From: Pirellulaceae bacterium
GTDB taxonomy: Bacteria; Planctomycetota; Planctomycetia; Pirellulales; Pirellulaceae
DNA: 36,715 nt
Assembly (NCBI GenBank): GCA_024102795.1
Contig: JAGFJK010000480.1
Coordinates: 1-36,715 of the forward strand
Reading direction: 5' to 3'
The first letter of the stretch is position 1. Each line of letters begins with the position of its first letter. The notes beneath the pieces were generated by a model, which was not told where the DNA came from, made no database searches, and worked only from the letters and a program-made list of their open reading frames with translations. A program made the translations under genes and the position numbers. Of this stretch, positions 16,927-26,252 are shown piece by piece.

Positions 16927-18303
16927 ATGTTGACACTCACCGGACGAGGCAAGGCGGTCACTTGCAACGGGATCACGCGCCGCGACTTCCTGCAGGTCGG
17001 CGCGCTGGGTGCCGTCGGGTTGACGTTGCCGCATTACCTGGCGGCGCGAGCCGCGGGGGCGGTCAAGCCAGAGCACGACGACCGGGCCTGCATCATGATT
17101 TTCAACCTGGGTGCGCCCAGCCAGCTTGACACATTCGACATGAAACCGGACGCTCCGGCCGAAATCCGCGGGCCGTTCCGGCCGTTGAGCACCCAGGTGC
17201 CGGGGATGCAGATCTCCGAGATTCTGCCGCAACATGCCCGCATCGCCGACAAGTTCTCGCTGGTTCGTTCGGTCCATCACGGCGGCGCGGCCGTGCACGA
17301 CGCCGGCTGGCAGATGCTGCAGACCGGGCGGCTGTTCAGCGGCGGGGTCAACACGCCGCACGCCGGCTCGGTGGTCAGCTACCTCCGCGGGCGCAAGACC
17401 GACCTGCCGCCGTTTGCCGTCCTGCCGGAGCTGATGGGGCGGGGCGGCGGCAACCTGCCCAACGGCCAGGCCGGCGGGTTCCTGGGCAAGGCGCACGATC
17501 CGTTCGCCTTGAATGCCGATCCCTCGCAGGCGAACTTCCAGGTTCCTGACCTGCTGCCGCCGGCGGAAATCGGCGAGGTGCGTTTGGACCGCCGCCGCAA
17601 GATCCGCGATCTGGTCGAGCGGGTCAGTCAGCAGTTCGAAGCCACCGAGAACGCCGCGCTGCTGGACAGCAACTTCGAGTCGGCCTTTCGGTTGATGACC
17701 AGCGTGCAGGCCCGCGAGGCGTTTGATCTGGCCAAGGAGCCGGCGGCGGTCCGCGAGCGATACGGGATGAACCGCTTCGGGCAGTGCTGCCTGCTGGCTC
17801 GCCGGCTGATCGAGAATGGCGTGCGGTTCGTCACCATCAACACGTTCCTCACCGTGTTTGACGAAATCACCTGGGACATCCACGGCTCGAAACCGTTTAC
17901 GTCGATTGAGGGCATGCGGGACATCGTGTGCCCGATGTACGACCAGGCTTACAGCGCGCTGGTCGAGGACCTGGACCAGCGCGGCATGCTGGATGCGACC
18001 CTGGTCTGCAACCTGGCCGAATTCGGTCGCACGCCGCGAGTGAATCCGGCCGGAGGCCGCGACCATTGGCCGCAGTGCTTCACGGTCGGCTTCGCTGGCG
18101 GCGGTGTCCAGGGCGGACGCGTCGTGGGAGCCAGCGATCCGATCGGCGCCGTGCCGGCGGAGCGTCCGGTGGAGCCGGCGGACGTAGCGGCCACGATTTT
18201 TCATAGCCTGGGCTTTGACCTGGAAACCCGCCTGCCGGGTCCCGCTGGTCGCCCCTTCCCGCTGGTCGACTACGGGCATCGCGAAATTCACGAACTGTTT
18301 TGA
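16927..18303 (+). CDS. DUF1501 family protein, Tat-exported
   Basis: 458 residues from ATG 16927; GGAG (16916-16919) is 7 nt upstream. The frame is open to 16858, but the start with the Shine-Dalgarno site is better. The leader ITRRDFLQVGALGAVGLTLP (Arg18-Arg19) is a clear Tat signal. Family motifs: ACIMIFNLGAPSQLDTFDMK, then PPFAVLPELMGRGGG, VCNLAEFGRTPR and GRDHWPQCFTVGFAGGG. It ends FPLVDYGHREIHELF, the usual DUF1501 C-terminus. It is only about 25-30% similar by eye to the preceding DUF1501 gene, so the pair is not a recent duplication. The next gene starts 24 bp after its stop. Confidence 0.93.
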   Translation: MLTLTGRGKAVTCNGITRRDFLQVGALGAVGLTLPHYLAARAAGAVKPEHDDRACIMIFNLGAPSQLDTFDMKPDAPAEIRGPFRPLSTQVPGMQISEILPQHARIADKFSLVRSVHHGGAAVHDAGWQMLQTGRLFSGGVNTPHAGSVVSYLRGRKTDLPPFAVLPELMGRGGGNLPNGQAGGFLGKAHDPFALNADPSQANFQVPDLLPPAEIGEVRLDRRRKIRDLVERVSQQFEATENAALLDSNFESAFRLMTSVQAREAFDLAKEPAAVRERYGMNRFGQCCLLARRLIENGVRFVTINTFLTVFDEITWDIHGSKPFTSIEGMRDIVCPMYDQAYSALVEDLDQRGMLDATLVCNLAEFGRTPRVNPAGGRDHWPQCFTVGFAGGGVQGGRVVGASDPIGAVPAERPVEPADVAATIFHSLGFDLETRLPGPAGRPFPLVDYGHREIHELF

Positions 18304-18326
18304 CACTCGCTGGCGCCCCCGCCGGA

Positions 18327-20684
18327 ATGAACACCATGCGCAGATTCCCTCCGCCGATCGGCGGCTCCCTGATGTTGTGCGGTCCGCTCCTGCTGCTACT
18401 CTGCGGCCTGGTTCCGGCGGCGCAGCCTCCCGAAACCCCGGCACAGCAGCCGGCCGAGACGCCGGCACAACAGCCGGCCGAAACGCCGCTGGCCGGCAGC
18501 GGCCAGGACCAGCCGGCGGCGAGCAGCTTTCGCAATCACGTGCTGCCGGTGTTTTCCAAGCTGGGTTGTAATTCGGGCGCGTGCCACGGAGCGCTGGCGG
18601 GCAAGGGCGGCTTCCGCCTGTCGCTGCGGGGCTACGATCCAGCGGCCGACCATTTCAACATCGTCAAGCAGGACCGCGGCCGGCGGGTGGAGCTGGCGGA
18701 CCCGGGTCGGAGCCTGGTGCTGGCCAAGCCATCGGGCGCGATTCCGCACAAGGGCGGAGTGCGGTTCGAACCGGATTCGGTCGAGTACCGGATCGTGGCC
18801 GATTGGATCGCGGCGGGGGCCCTGCCGCCCGCCGAGGAGGATCCGCGGGTCGAACGGTTGAAGATCCTGCCCGCCGAGTCGTTGCACAAGCTGGGCGAGC
18901 AGCAGCAGATTCAGGTGCTGGCCTGTTACAGCGACGGGCACGAGGAGGATGTGACCCGCTGGGTGAAATGGTCATCCGCGAACGAAGCCGTCTGCCGGGT
19001 AGACGAGCAGGGGCTGGTGACGACGATCGGGCCGGGCGAGGGCGCGGTGGTGGCCTGGTATGCCAGCCAGATCGCCATCGCCCGCGTCACCGTTCCGTTC
19101 GACCAGCCGGCCGGAGCGGCAGGCGGGCCGGAGGATCAACGGCCGCCGCGGAACTTCATCGATGAGCAGATCGATCGCCAACTGGCCCGCTTGAACCTGC
19201 CCGCCTCGCCGGCCTGCAGCGATGCGGAATTCATCCGGCGGGTCCACGTCGATACGCTCGGCCGGCTGCCCAGCCCGGAGGAAGTGCGGCAGTTTCTGCA
19301 AGATCCGGCGGCCGACAAGCGGAACCGCGTCATCGGGCAGTTGCTGGAGCGGCCGGAGTTCGTCGACTACTGGACTTACCAGTGGTGCGACATCCTGATG
19401 CTCAACGGCAACTTGCTCCGGCCGGCCGCGGTCAAGACGTATTACGAGTGGGTGCGCGGGCACGTGGCGGCCAACACGCCGTGGGACCAGTTCGTGCGCG
19501 AGATCCTGACTGCCACGGGCGACAGCACCGATAACGGGGCCACCAATTTCTATGCCCTGCACCAGTCGCCCGAGGACATGGTCGAAAACGCAAGCCAGGC
19601 GTTCCTGGGTCTTTCGATCGGCTGCGCCAAGTGCCACAATCATCCTTTGGAGAAGTGGACCAACGACCAGTATTACGCCGCGGCCAACATGTTTGCCCGC
19701 GTCAAGGCCAAGGGCTGGGGCGGCGAGCCTCGATCGGGCGACGGCCTGCGGACGCTGTACGTGTCGGCGACCGGCGAGCTGGTCCAGCCGCGGACCGGCA
19801 AGCCGCAGCCACCGGCGCCGCTGGAAGGCCAGCCGCTGGAATTTGACGACCCGCGGGACCGCCGCGTGCAGTTCGCCGCCTGGCTGACCGCCGCCGACAA
19901 CCCCTATTTCGCTCGGGCCATCACCAATCGCGTCTGGGCGAATTTCTTCGGCACCGGACTGGTCGAGAATATCGACGACCTGCGGGATTCCAACCCCGCC
20001 AGCAACGAACCCTTGCTGGCGGCGGCCGCCGCGTACGTGGTCGAGCACCATTTTGACCTGAAACCGCTGATGCGGGCCATCCTGGAGTCCAACGCCTGGC
20101 AACGGACCAGCCAGCCCTTGCCGGGGAACCGCCAGGAACAGCGGTTCTACTCGCGCTACTACCCCCGGCGCATGATGGCCGAAGTGCTGCACGACGCGAT
20201 CGCGCAGGTGACCGAGGTCCCGACGCGGTTCGAATGGGTGGCGTTTCCCGGCGCGGACCGCCAGAAGACCGACTTCTACCCCGAAGGCACGCGGGCCATC
20301 CAACTGTACGATTCGGCGGTCGAAAACTACTTTCTGCAGACCTTCGGACGCAACCAGCGGCGGATTGTCTGCGAGTGCGAGCGGTCGGACGAACCAACCA
20401 TGGTGCAGGTCTTGCACATCGCCAACGGCAAGACGATCAACGAGAAGCTGAAGGCCGCCGGCAACCGCGTGGACAAACTGCTTGGCCTGCGGCGGCAGGG
20501 GATGGCCGACGAGTCGCTGTTGGATGAAGTCTACCTGGCGTGCCTGGCGCGGTTTCCGTCGCCCGACGAGCGGCGGCAGTTGGCGGAACTGCTGCCGGCG
20601 GTCGGCGCCGACGATGAGCGGCAGGCTCTGGAGGACGTCTTCTGGGGCCTGATGAGCAGCCGCGAGTTCCTGTTCAATCACTGA
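18327..20684 (+). CDS. PSCyt / Big2 / DUF1549-DUF1553 cytochrome-type protein
   Basis: 785 residues from ATG 18327; ATG 18336, nine bases later, has slightly better spacing from the weak CGGA and keeps the signal peptide. After the leader (about residues 11-32) comes an ETPAQQPA repeat linker (about 36-54). GCNSGACHGAL (Cys81, Cys86, His87) is a CX4CH variant heme motif followed by AGKGGFRLSLRGYDP, typical of this subfamily. A Big2-like Ig domain covers about 185-265 (IQVLACYSDGHEEDVT). DUF1549 spans about 285-480 and contains a canonical CAKCHNHPLEKW; DUF1553 spans about 505-770 (NRVWANFFGTGLVE). It sits with the DUF1501 gene upstream, the normal pairing. The reaction is unknown; periplasmic location is inferred. 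Confidence 0.92.
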   Translation: MNTMRRFPPPIGGSLMLCGPLLLLLCGLVPAAQPPETPAQQPAETPAQQPAETPLAGSGQDQPAASSFRNHVLPVFSKLGCNSGACHGALAGKGGFRLSLRGYDPAADHFNIVKQDRGRRVELADPGRSLVLAKPSGAIPHKGGVRFEPDSVEYRIVADWIAAGALPPAEEDPRVERLKILPAESLHKLGEQQQIQVLACYSDGHEEDVTRWVKWSSANEAVCRVDEQGLVTTIGPGEGAVVAWYASQIAIARVTVPFDQPAGAAGGPEDQRPPRNFIDEQIDRQLARLNLPASPACSDAEFIRRVHVDTLGRLPSPEEVRQFLQDPAADKRNRVIGQLLERPEFVDYWTYQWCDILMLNGNLLRPAAVKTYYEWVRGHVAANTPWDQFVREILTATGDSTDNGATNFYALHQSPEDMVENASQAFLGLSIGCAKCHNHPLEKWTNDQYYAAANMFARVKAKGWGGEPRSGDGLRTLYVSATGELVQPRTGKPQPPAPLEGQPLEFDDPRDRRVQFAAWLTAADNPYFARAITNRVWANFFGTGLVENIDDLRDSNPASNEPLLAAAAAYVVEHHFDLKPLMRAILESNAWQRTSQPLPGNRQEQRFYSRYYPRRMMAEVLHDAIAQVTEVPTRFEWVAFPGADRQKTDFYPEGTRAIQLYDSAVENYFLQTFGRNQRRIVCECERSDEPTMVQVLHIANGKTINEKLKAAGNRVDKLLGLRRQGMADESLLDEVYLACLARFPSPDERRQLAELLPAVGADDERQALEDVFWGLMSSREFLFNH

Positions 20685-20707
20685 GAACGCTCCGCCATCC
20701 CCTTTGA

Positions 20708-20735
20708 CCAATCATCGGCCACCAATCATCGGCCA
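20708..20735 (+). repeat. Perfect 14-bp tandem duplication
   Basis: CCAATCATCGGCCA occurs at 20708-20721 and again immediately at 20722-20735, between the DUF1553 gene and the cytochrome-WD40 gene. It is probably a slippage product. It lies about 20 bp before the next start and contains no obvious ribosome-binding site. Confidence 0.8.
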
Positions 20736-20754
20736 TTACCCAACGGATCAATCC

Positions 20755-23562
20755 ATGCGTTGCCTGCTGACGTGCCTGGGCACTTTGAGTTTGCTGGCCT
20801 TGCCGGCGGTGGCCGATGAGACGCCGCCCGACTACACCACGCAGGTGGCTCCGATTCTGAAGAAATATTGCGCCGGGTGCCACAACGATACGGATCGCGA
20901 AGGCGACTTTTCCCTGGAGACCTACGCGGCCCTGCAGAAGGGCACACCCAAGGCGCCCGCTTTCCTGCCGGGTGACGCGGAGTCGAGTCGCCTGGTCCGG
21001 CTGGTGACCGGCGCCGCCGAGCCGCGGATGCCACCGGAAGACGAGCCGCGGCCGACCGACGCGGAGGTGGAGTTGCTCAAGGCCTGGATCACGGCCGGCG
21101 GCAAGGGGCCCGCGGGGGCCGAACCGAGTCGTCTGGCGCTGATCGTGCCCCGGCTGGAGTCGCGCGCGGCCAAGCGGCCGGTGACCGCTTTGGACACGTC
21201 GCGGGATGGGCGCTGGCTGGCCCTCGCCCGTTACGGCCAGGTCGCCCTGCACGCGCTGCAGGACGATGGTTCCACCGTCGCCGCCGCGCCGACACTCTCG
21301 CTCACCGATCTGCCGGGCAAAGTCACCTCGCTGCACTTCACGCCCGACGGCAGCCAACTGATCGTCGCTACAGGTGTGGCCGGGCTGGGCGGCGTGGCCG
21401 AGATCCGCAATTTGCCTGACGGGACGCTCGCCCGGCGCTTCGAAGCTCATCGGGACATTCTCTATGACGCCGAGCTTTCTCCGGATGGCGGCACGCTGGC
21501 CACTTGCGGCTACGACAAACAGATTCGCTTGTGGGATGCCCGAACCGGCGAGCAGCTCCGGTTGCTCGAGGGGCACAACGGAGCGGTGTACGACGTGGCG
21601 TTCAGTCCCGATGGAAAGTACCTGGTCAGCGCCAGCGCCGACGACACCTGCAAGGTCTGGCGCGTCGCGGACGGCCTGCGGCTTGATACGCTGTTCCAGC
21701 CGCTGAAGGAGGTTTACTGCTGCCAGTTCACGCCTGACGGGAGGCACGTGGTGGCCGGCGGCGCCGACAATACGCTGCGCGTCTGGAGGTTTGTCTCCCG
21801 CGACAAGCCGCGAGTCAACCCGCTGGTTCTGGCTCGGTTCGCCCATGAAGGTCCGCTGGTCCGCCTGGCATTCACCCAGGACGGTTCGCGGCTGGTCACG
21901 CTGGCCGAGGATCGGACGATCAAGGTCTGGGACACGCGGGACTACACCGAGCTGAAACTGTGGGACCAGCAGCCGGAAGTCGGCCTGGCCCTGACCGTCG
22001 CCGACTCGCTGGGCGCGTTGTTCGTCGGCCGAGCGGACGGGAGCTGGGACCGGTATCCGTTGCCGGATCTGGCGCCGGGTGCCCGGCAGCCGGTGGGGCC
22101 GCCAGCGGGCGAGGCGGTCGTCATGAGCGCCGCCGCCGAGCTGGCGGAAGTGGCCGAGCGCGAACCGAACCAGACGCCGGGCGACGCACTGCGAGTGACG
22201 CTGCCTGTTCGGGTTCGCGGCACGATTCAGGGCCAGGCGGACGGCGGCCCCGACTACGACCTGGTGCGCTTTGCTGCCCGGGCCGGCGAGCAATGGGTCA
22301 TCGACGTCGATGCGGCTCGTTCCAAGTCCCGCCTGGACTCGTTGATCGAAGTGCTGGACGCCGATGGCCAGCGGATCCCGCGCCTGCTGCTGCAGGCTGT
22401 GCGAGATTCCTACTTCACATTCCGCGGCAAGGACGACGTGTCGGTGGACGACTTCCGCGTCTTCAACTGGGAGGACATGGGGCTGAATGAATATCTGTAC
22501 GCCAACGGGGAAATCGTCAAGTTGTGGCTGCATCCGCGGGGGCCCGATTCGGGTTTCATGGTCTATCCAGGGCAAGGCAAGCGGTGGGGTTACTTCGACA
22601 CCACGCCGCTGGCGCACGCGCTGGGCGAGCCGTGCTATGTGGTCGAACCGCATCCGCCGGGCACTCAGTTGATTCCCAACGGGTTGCCCGTGTTTCCGCT
22701 GTACTATGAAAACGACGACGACAGCCGCCGTGAACTGGGCAAGGATTCGCGGCTGACGTTCACGGTGCCGAGTGACGGCGAGTACCTGGTGAAGATCAAG
22801 GATGTGCGCGACTTCGAAGGCGCCGATTTCACCTACCAACTGGCGATCCGGCCGAGACGGCCCGATTTCCAGGTCACGCTGCACGGCGCCAACCCGACCG
22901 TGGCGCCGGGCACGTCCCGCGAGTTTCGTGTGACCGCGCGGCGGCTGGATGACTTCGAGGGCCCGATCCAGGTGGCCATCGACGGGCTGCCAGCGGGGTT
23001 CTCCGTCAGTTCGCCCGTTGTGATCGAACCTGGACAGATTGAGGCCCTGGGGGTGATCACGGCGGCCGCCGACGCCGCGCCGCCCGCGCCCGAAGTGGCG
23101 AAGGCCAGCCGAGTGGTTGCCTCGGCGGTGATTGGCGATCAGGAAGTGGCCCGCACCATCAACAACCTGGGCGAGATCAAACTGGGCGGCAAGCCCAAGT
23201 TGCAGGTCGCCGTGTTGCCGGCCGAGGGCGGAGCTGCGCCGCTCCAGTCCGCGACCGAGGGCCCGCTGGAGTTCGCAGTGCGGCCGGGCGAAACGATCAT
23301 GCTGAAAGTCCGCGTGCAACGTGACGGGTTCGACGGGCCGGTGCCTTTTGGCAAGGAGGGAGCTGGCCGCAACCTGCCGTTCGGAGTGTACGTGGATAAC
23401 CTGGGGCTGAATGGCTTGCTGGTGCTGGGTCAGCAGGAGGAGCGGACGTTTTTTATCACGGCCGATCGGACCGCCCAGCCGCAAAGCCGCCTGTTCCACT
23501 TGAACACGTCGGCCGAAGGTGGCGTGGCCAGCGCGCCGGTGCTGCTGCACATACGCCCGTAG
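20755..23562 (+). CDS. PSCyt1 cytochrome - WD40 propeller - PPC-like secreted protein
   Basis: 935 residues from ATG 20755, chosen because a Sec signal peptide follows directly (MRCLLTCLGTLSLLALPAVA). YCAGCHND (Cys39, Cys42, His43) is the c-type heme site of a PSCyt1 domain, with EPRMPPEDEP downstream. About residues 140-440 are WD40 repeats, for example ILYDAELSPDGGTLATCGYD and AVYDVAFSPDGKYLVSASAD followed by KVW/RLWD motifs. Residues about 465-695 resemble bacterial pre-peptidase C-terminal-type segments (EREPNQTPGDA, GTIQGQADGGPDYDLVRFAA). The remainder is beta-rich. It ends six bases from the convergent dnaJ stop with no terminator hairpin between them. Inferred to belong to the exported set encoded upstream. 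Confidence 0.92.
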   Translation: MRCLLTCLGTLSLLALPAVADETPPDYTTQVAPILKKYCAGCHNDTDREGDFSLETYAALQKGTPKAPAFLPGDAESSRLVRLVTGAAEPRMPPEDEPRPTDAEVELLKAWITAGGKGPAGAEPSRLALIVPRLESRAAKRPVTALDTSRDGRWLALARYGQVALHALQDDGSTVAAAPTLSLTDLPGKVTSLHFTPDGSQLIVATGVAGLGGVAEIRNLPDGTLARRFEAHRDILYDAELSPDGGTLATCGYDKQIRLWDARTGEQLRLLEGHNGAVYDVAFSPDGKYLVSASADDTCKVWRVADGLRLDTLFQPLKEVYCCQFTPDGRHVVAGGADNTLRVWRFVSRDKPRVNPLVLARFAHEGPLVRLAFTQDGSRLVTLAEDRTIKVWDTRDYTELKLWDQQPEVGLALTVADSLGALFVGRADGSWDRYPLPDLAPGARQPVGPPAGEAVVMSAAAELAEVAEREPNQTPGDALRVTLPVRVRGTIQGQADGGPDYDLVRFAARAGEQWVIDVDAARSKSRLDSLIEVLDADGQRIPRLLLQAVRDSYFTFRGKDDVSVDDFRVFNWEDMGLNEYLYANGEIVKLWLHPRGPDSGFMVYPGQGKRWGYFDTTPLAHALGEPCYVVEPHPPGTQLIPNGLPVFPLYYENDDDSRRELGKDSRLTFTVPSDGEYLVKIKDVRDFEGADFTYQLAIRPRRPDFQVTLHGANPTVAPGTSREFRVTARRLDDFEGPIQVAIDGLPAGFSVSSPVVIEPGQIEALGVITAAADAAPPAPEVAKASRVVASAVIGDQEVARTINNLGEIKLGGKPKLQVAVLPAEGGAAPLQSATEGPLEFAVRPGETIMLKVRVQRDGFDGPVPFGKEGAGRNLPFGVYVDNLGLNGLLVLGQQEERTFFITADRTAQPQSRLFHLNTSAEGGVASAPVLLHIRP

Positions 23563-23568
23563 CGCGAA

Positions 23569-24621
23569 TCACTCCTGGCTCAGGTACTTGCGAATCGCCT
23601 CGACACCTTCCTCCGGGATGCTCTTCGGCACGGTGATCACCACGCGAGCCAGGTGGTCTCCCTTGCCGTCCCGCGCTTGCACGCCCAAGCCGCGGATCCG
23701 CAGGACCTGGTCGGAAGACGTGCCTGGCGGAACGGTGACCACCGCGGTGCCCTTGAGCGTCGGGACTTCGACCCGGCCGCCCAGCAGGGCCGTGACCACG
23801 GGCACTTGGACGTCGCTGCGGATGTGCCGGCCGTCGCGGTGCAGCGTGGGATGGGGCTGCAACTGGATTTCAAACAGCAAGTCGCCGCGGGGCCCGCCGT
23901 CGCGCCCCGCTTCGCCCTGGCCCGCCAACCGCAGCACCTGGCCGTCTTCCACTCCCGCGGGAATCGTGACGACAATGTGGGATTCGTGGGCGACCTGGCC
24001 CTGGCCCTGACAGGCGGGACAAGGCGGTTGTGGTCGCTTTCCGCTGCCGTGGCAGGTGGGGCAGACCGAACTGACCGAGAAGAAGCCGCCTTGCCGAGTG
24101 CCTTGCTGGGTGGCGTGTCCGCTGCCGTGGCACGTCGGGCACGCCTCGGCGTCCGCTCCGCCGGCGTTTCCCGTTCCGTGACACGCTCCGCACGGGGCGG
24201 CCACCGGGACGCGCAGTTCGTGTCGGCCACCCAACGCGGCCTCCTCGAACGTCACCGGCAAACGGAACTGCAGGTCGCGTCCCGGCCGGGGGCCCCGCCG
24301 CTCGCGGTGGAACCGTTGTCCGAACAGGTCGCCGAACACGTCGCCGAAGCGGGAGAAAATCTCCTCGTTGCTTTCGAATCCGCGAAATCCGGCCCCCTCC
24401 ACTCCCGACATGCCCCCGCGGTCATACAGCTCGCGCTTCTGGGGATCCGAGAGAATGTCGTACGCCTCGGAGACGCGCTTGAACTGCTGCGAGGCCTCCG
24501 GATTATCCGGGTTCTTGTCCGGGTGATACTTCAGCGCCAACTTGCGGTATGCGCTTTGAATCTCCTTGGCGGTGGCGTCGCGGCTGACGCCCAGCGCTGC
24601 GTAAGGATCGAAATCAATCAC
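23569..24621 (-). CDS. dnaJ: Chaperone protein DnaJ
   Basis: 350 residues from GTG 24621; AGGAA (24635-24631) is 9 nt upstream. The J domain (residues 1-68) has the HPD triad at 33-35 in [16 protein letters not shown] Gly/Phe-rich linker follows (about 69-105). The zinc-binding domain has four CxxCxGxG motifs: [24 protein letters not shown] and CPACQGQG (about 144-208). The C-terminal substrate-binding domain contains [18 protein letters not shown] and [14 protein letters not shown]. All expected parts are present, so it should stimulate DnaK ATPase. It is slightly shorter than the E. coli protein. It lies 50 bp downstream of hsp20 on the same strand, forming a heat-shock pair. Confidence 0.96.
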   Translation of the reverse strand: MIDFDPYAALGVSRDATAKEIQSAYRKLALKYHPDKNPDNPEASQQFKRVSEAYDILSDPQKRELYDRGGMSGVEGAGFRGFESNEEIFSRFGDVFGDLFGQRFHRERRGPRPGRDLQFRLPVTFEEAALGGRHELRVPVAAPCGACHGTGNAGGADAEACPTCHGSGHATQQGTRQGGFFSVSSVCPTCHGSGKRPQPPCPACQGQGQVAHESHIVVTIPAGVEDGQVLRLAGQGEAGRDGGPRGDLLFEIQLQPHPTLHRDGRHIRSDVQVPVVTALLGGRVEVPTLKGTAVVTVPPGTSSDQVLRIRGLGVQARDGKGDHLARVVITVPKSIPEEGVEAIRKYLSQE

Positions 24622-24671
24622 GGCCGAAACTTCCTGGTGGGCATGGGCGACAGGGGCCTGCGATTGGGGTG

Positions 24672-25103
24672 TCAGCTCGCGGATCGCGAAGCGGACGACT
24701 TGGAGACGATGATGGTCAGCACTCCGGCGTCGTAGCAGACCTGCATCGTCGAGACATCCACCTTCTGAGGAAGCCGGATCTGCCGCTCGAAGGCGCCGTA
24801 ACGCGATTCGCAGACCCGCCCTTCCGCTCGCCGCGGATCATACGGCCGCTCGCGTTCGCCGCGGACCACCAGCACGTCCTCCTGCACGTCCAGGTCGATA
24901 TCTTCCTCCAGCAGGCCCGGCAGCGAGAGATAAACCCGGTAGTCCTGCTGCGTCTCGACCAGATCGACCGGCGGCAGGAAGGCCAACTGCCGGCGTTCGG
25001 GATGCGTATGCCTGAGCCTGGCCAGGAATTCATCCCACAGCCGGTCGGTCGTCTCGCGCAACCGCTGAAGTTCCTGCCAGGGATCCCAGGGCTGGATGTT
25101 CAT
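24672..25103 (-). CDS. Small heat-shock protein, Hsp20/alpha-crystallin family
   Basis: 143 residues from ATG 25103 (AGGAA at 25117-25113). A short N-terminal region ([21 protein letters not shown]) precedes the alpha-crystallin domain, about residues 42-135: [20 protein letters not shown], then [21 protein letters not shown], and [10 protein letters not shown] as the closing strand. Known: ATP-independent holdase that binds unfolding proteins in the cytoplasm. It is first in a two-gene unit with dnaJ. I looked for a CIRCE inverted repeat upstream (25104-25312) and saw none. Confidence 0.95.
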   Translation of the reverse strand: MNIQPWDPWQELQRLRETTDRLWDEFLARLRHTHPERRQLAFLPPVDLVETQQDYRVYLSLPGLLEEDIDLDVQEDVLVVRGERERPYDPRRAEGRVCESRYGAFERQIRLPQKVDVSTMQVCYDAGVLTIIVSKSSASRSAS

Positions 25104-25312
25104 CGTGCCGGATTCCTGAATGGTATCTCGTGTGGATGGCGGCCGTCGGCGCGGGGGACCTTTCAGGCCCATCCGCGCATCTCCACCGAACGGGCTCGCT
25201 GGTGTTTTTGCCGCGTTCCGTGTAGGCTGCAAGAGGCCTGGATGTCTCGATGCGATTCGAACGCTCAGCTTCCCCTGGTCTGGCGTCACCCATCTTATGC
25301 GGATCAGCCATC

Positions 25313-26122
25313 ATGGAGGAAACACCCGGTACCCGGTCGGAAGCCCGGTTTCCCACCAAGTACGAATTGGCTCGCAACTGGTTGCCGCGTTACACGGGCA
25401 TGCCGATCGACCAGTTCGGCGACTACATTCTGCTGACAAACTTCTCCTATTATATCGAACGATTCGCCCGGCAGTTCGACTGCCAGATTCACGGCCGCGA
25501 CCGGCCGATGCAGGCGGCCACGAACCGGGACGGGCTGAGCATGATCAATTTCGGCCTGGGTTCGCCCAACGCGGCCACGATCATGGACCTGCTGACCGCT
25601 CGCCAGCCGCAGGGCGTGCTGTTCCTGGGCAAGTGTGGCGGGTTGAAGGAATCGTCGGAGATCGGGCATTTCATTTTGCCGATCGCGGCGATTCGCGGCG
25701 AGGGGACGTCGGCCGACTACTTTCCGCCCGAGGTGCCGGCGCTGCCGTCGTTCAAGCTGCACAAGTTCGTCTCGCAGAAGCTAACCCAGCACGGGCAGGA
25801 ATACCGCACGGGCGTGGTCTACACCACCAATCGCCGCGTGTGGGAGCACGACGTGGAATTTCTGCATCGCTTGCAGTCGATGACCGTGATCGGGATCGAC
25901 ATGGAGACGGCGACCATCTTCATCGTGGGCCACCGCAACGAGATCTCGCGCGGCGCGCTGCTACTGGTGTCGGATGTCCCGGTGACGCCCGAAGGCGTCA
26001 AGAGCGAGGAACTGGACCAGCGCGTGACACGCGACTGGGCCGACCTGCACCTGCAGATCGGCATCGAAGCGATGACCGAGATCGGCGAGAAGGGCGAGCC
26101 GATCAAGCATTTTCAGTATTAG
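25313..26122 (+). CDS. amn: AMP nucleosidase
   Basis: 269 residues from ATG 25313; the frame is open to 25250, but the preceding residues look non-coding. It hydrolyses AMP to adenine and ribose 5-phosphate. Motifs: ARNWLPRYTGMPIDQFGDYI, typical of the family N-terminus; GLGSPNAATIMDLL; FLGKCGGLK of the PNP/UDP fold; and VIGIDMETATIF near the substrate site. It is the short form lacking the N-terminal regulatory domain of the E. coli enzyme (about 480 residues), as in Bacteroidetes. It is divergent from hsp20. Its TAG stop (26120-26122) is the first three bases of a repeat element. Confidence 0.92.
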   Translation: MEETPGTRSEARFPTKYELARNWLPRYTGMPIDQFGDYILLTNFSYYIERFARQFDCQIHGRDRPMQAATNRDGLSMINFGLGSPNAATIMDLLTARQPQGVLFLGKCGGLKESSEIGHFILPIAAIRGEGTSADYFPPEVPALPSFKLHKFVSQKLTQHGQEYRTGVVYTTNRRVWEHDVEFLHRLQSMTVIGIDMETATIFIVGHRNEISRGALLLVSDVPVTPEGVKSEELDQRVTRDWADLHLQIGIEAMTEIGEKGEPIKHFQY

Positions 26123-26250
26123 TCGCCACGCTACTTTCGCTCCGCGATGGTCGCCTTTCGCTCTGCGAAAGTAGCGCGCCTTGCGTACCCGGCCTGACCG
26201 CCAAAGGTTAATCCCGCCTCACGCTACTTTCGCGGAGCGAAAGGCGACTA
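26120..26250. repeat. Third locus of the inverted-repeat element, with a different core
   Basis: The arms 26151-26176 and 26222-26247 are inverted repeats matching at 25 of 26 bases, and match the ends of arrays A and B. The core between them (26177-26221) is unrelated to the array cores and is shorter. A truncated extra arm (26120-26147) precedes it. It fills the space between the convergent amn and nagA-like genes, touching the stop codon of amn and lying 2 bp from the nagA stop triplet. Confidence 0.88.
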
Positions 26251-26252
26251 TG

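Noticed and set aside
20674-23550. Minus-strand 958-residue frame opposite the cytochrome-WD40 gene
   Set aside because: Antisense shadow; the plus strand has a signal peptide, heme motif and WD40 repeats.
23563-23568. Terminator between the convergent cytochrome-WD40 and dnaJ genes
   Set aside because: Only six bases separate the stops and no hairpin with a T-run is visible.
25104-25312. CIRCE or sigma32 element before hsp20
   Set aside because: I looked for TTAGCACTC-N9-GAGTGCTAA and for a heat-shock -35/-10 pair and found neither.
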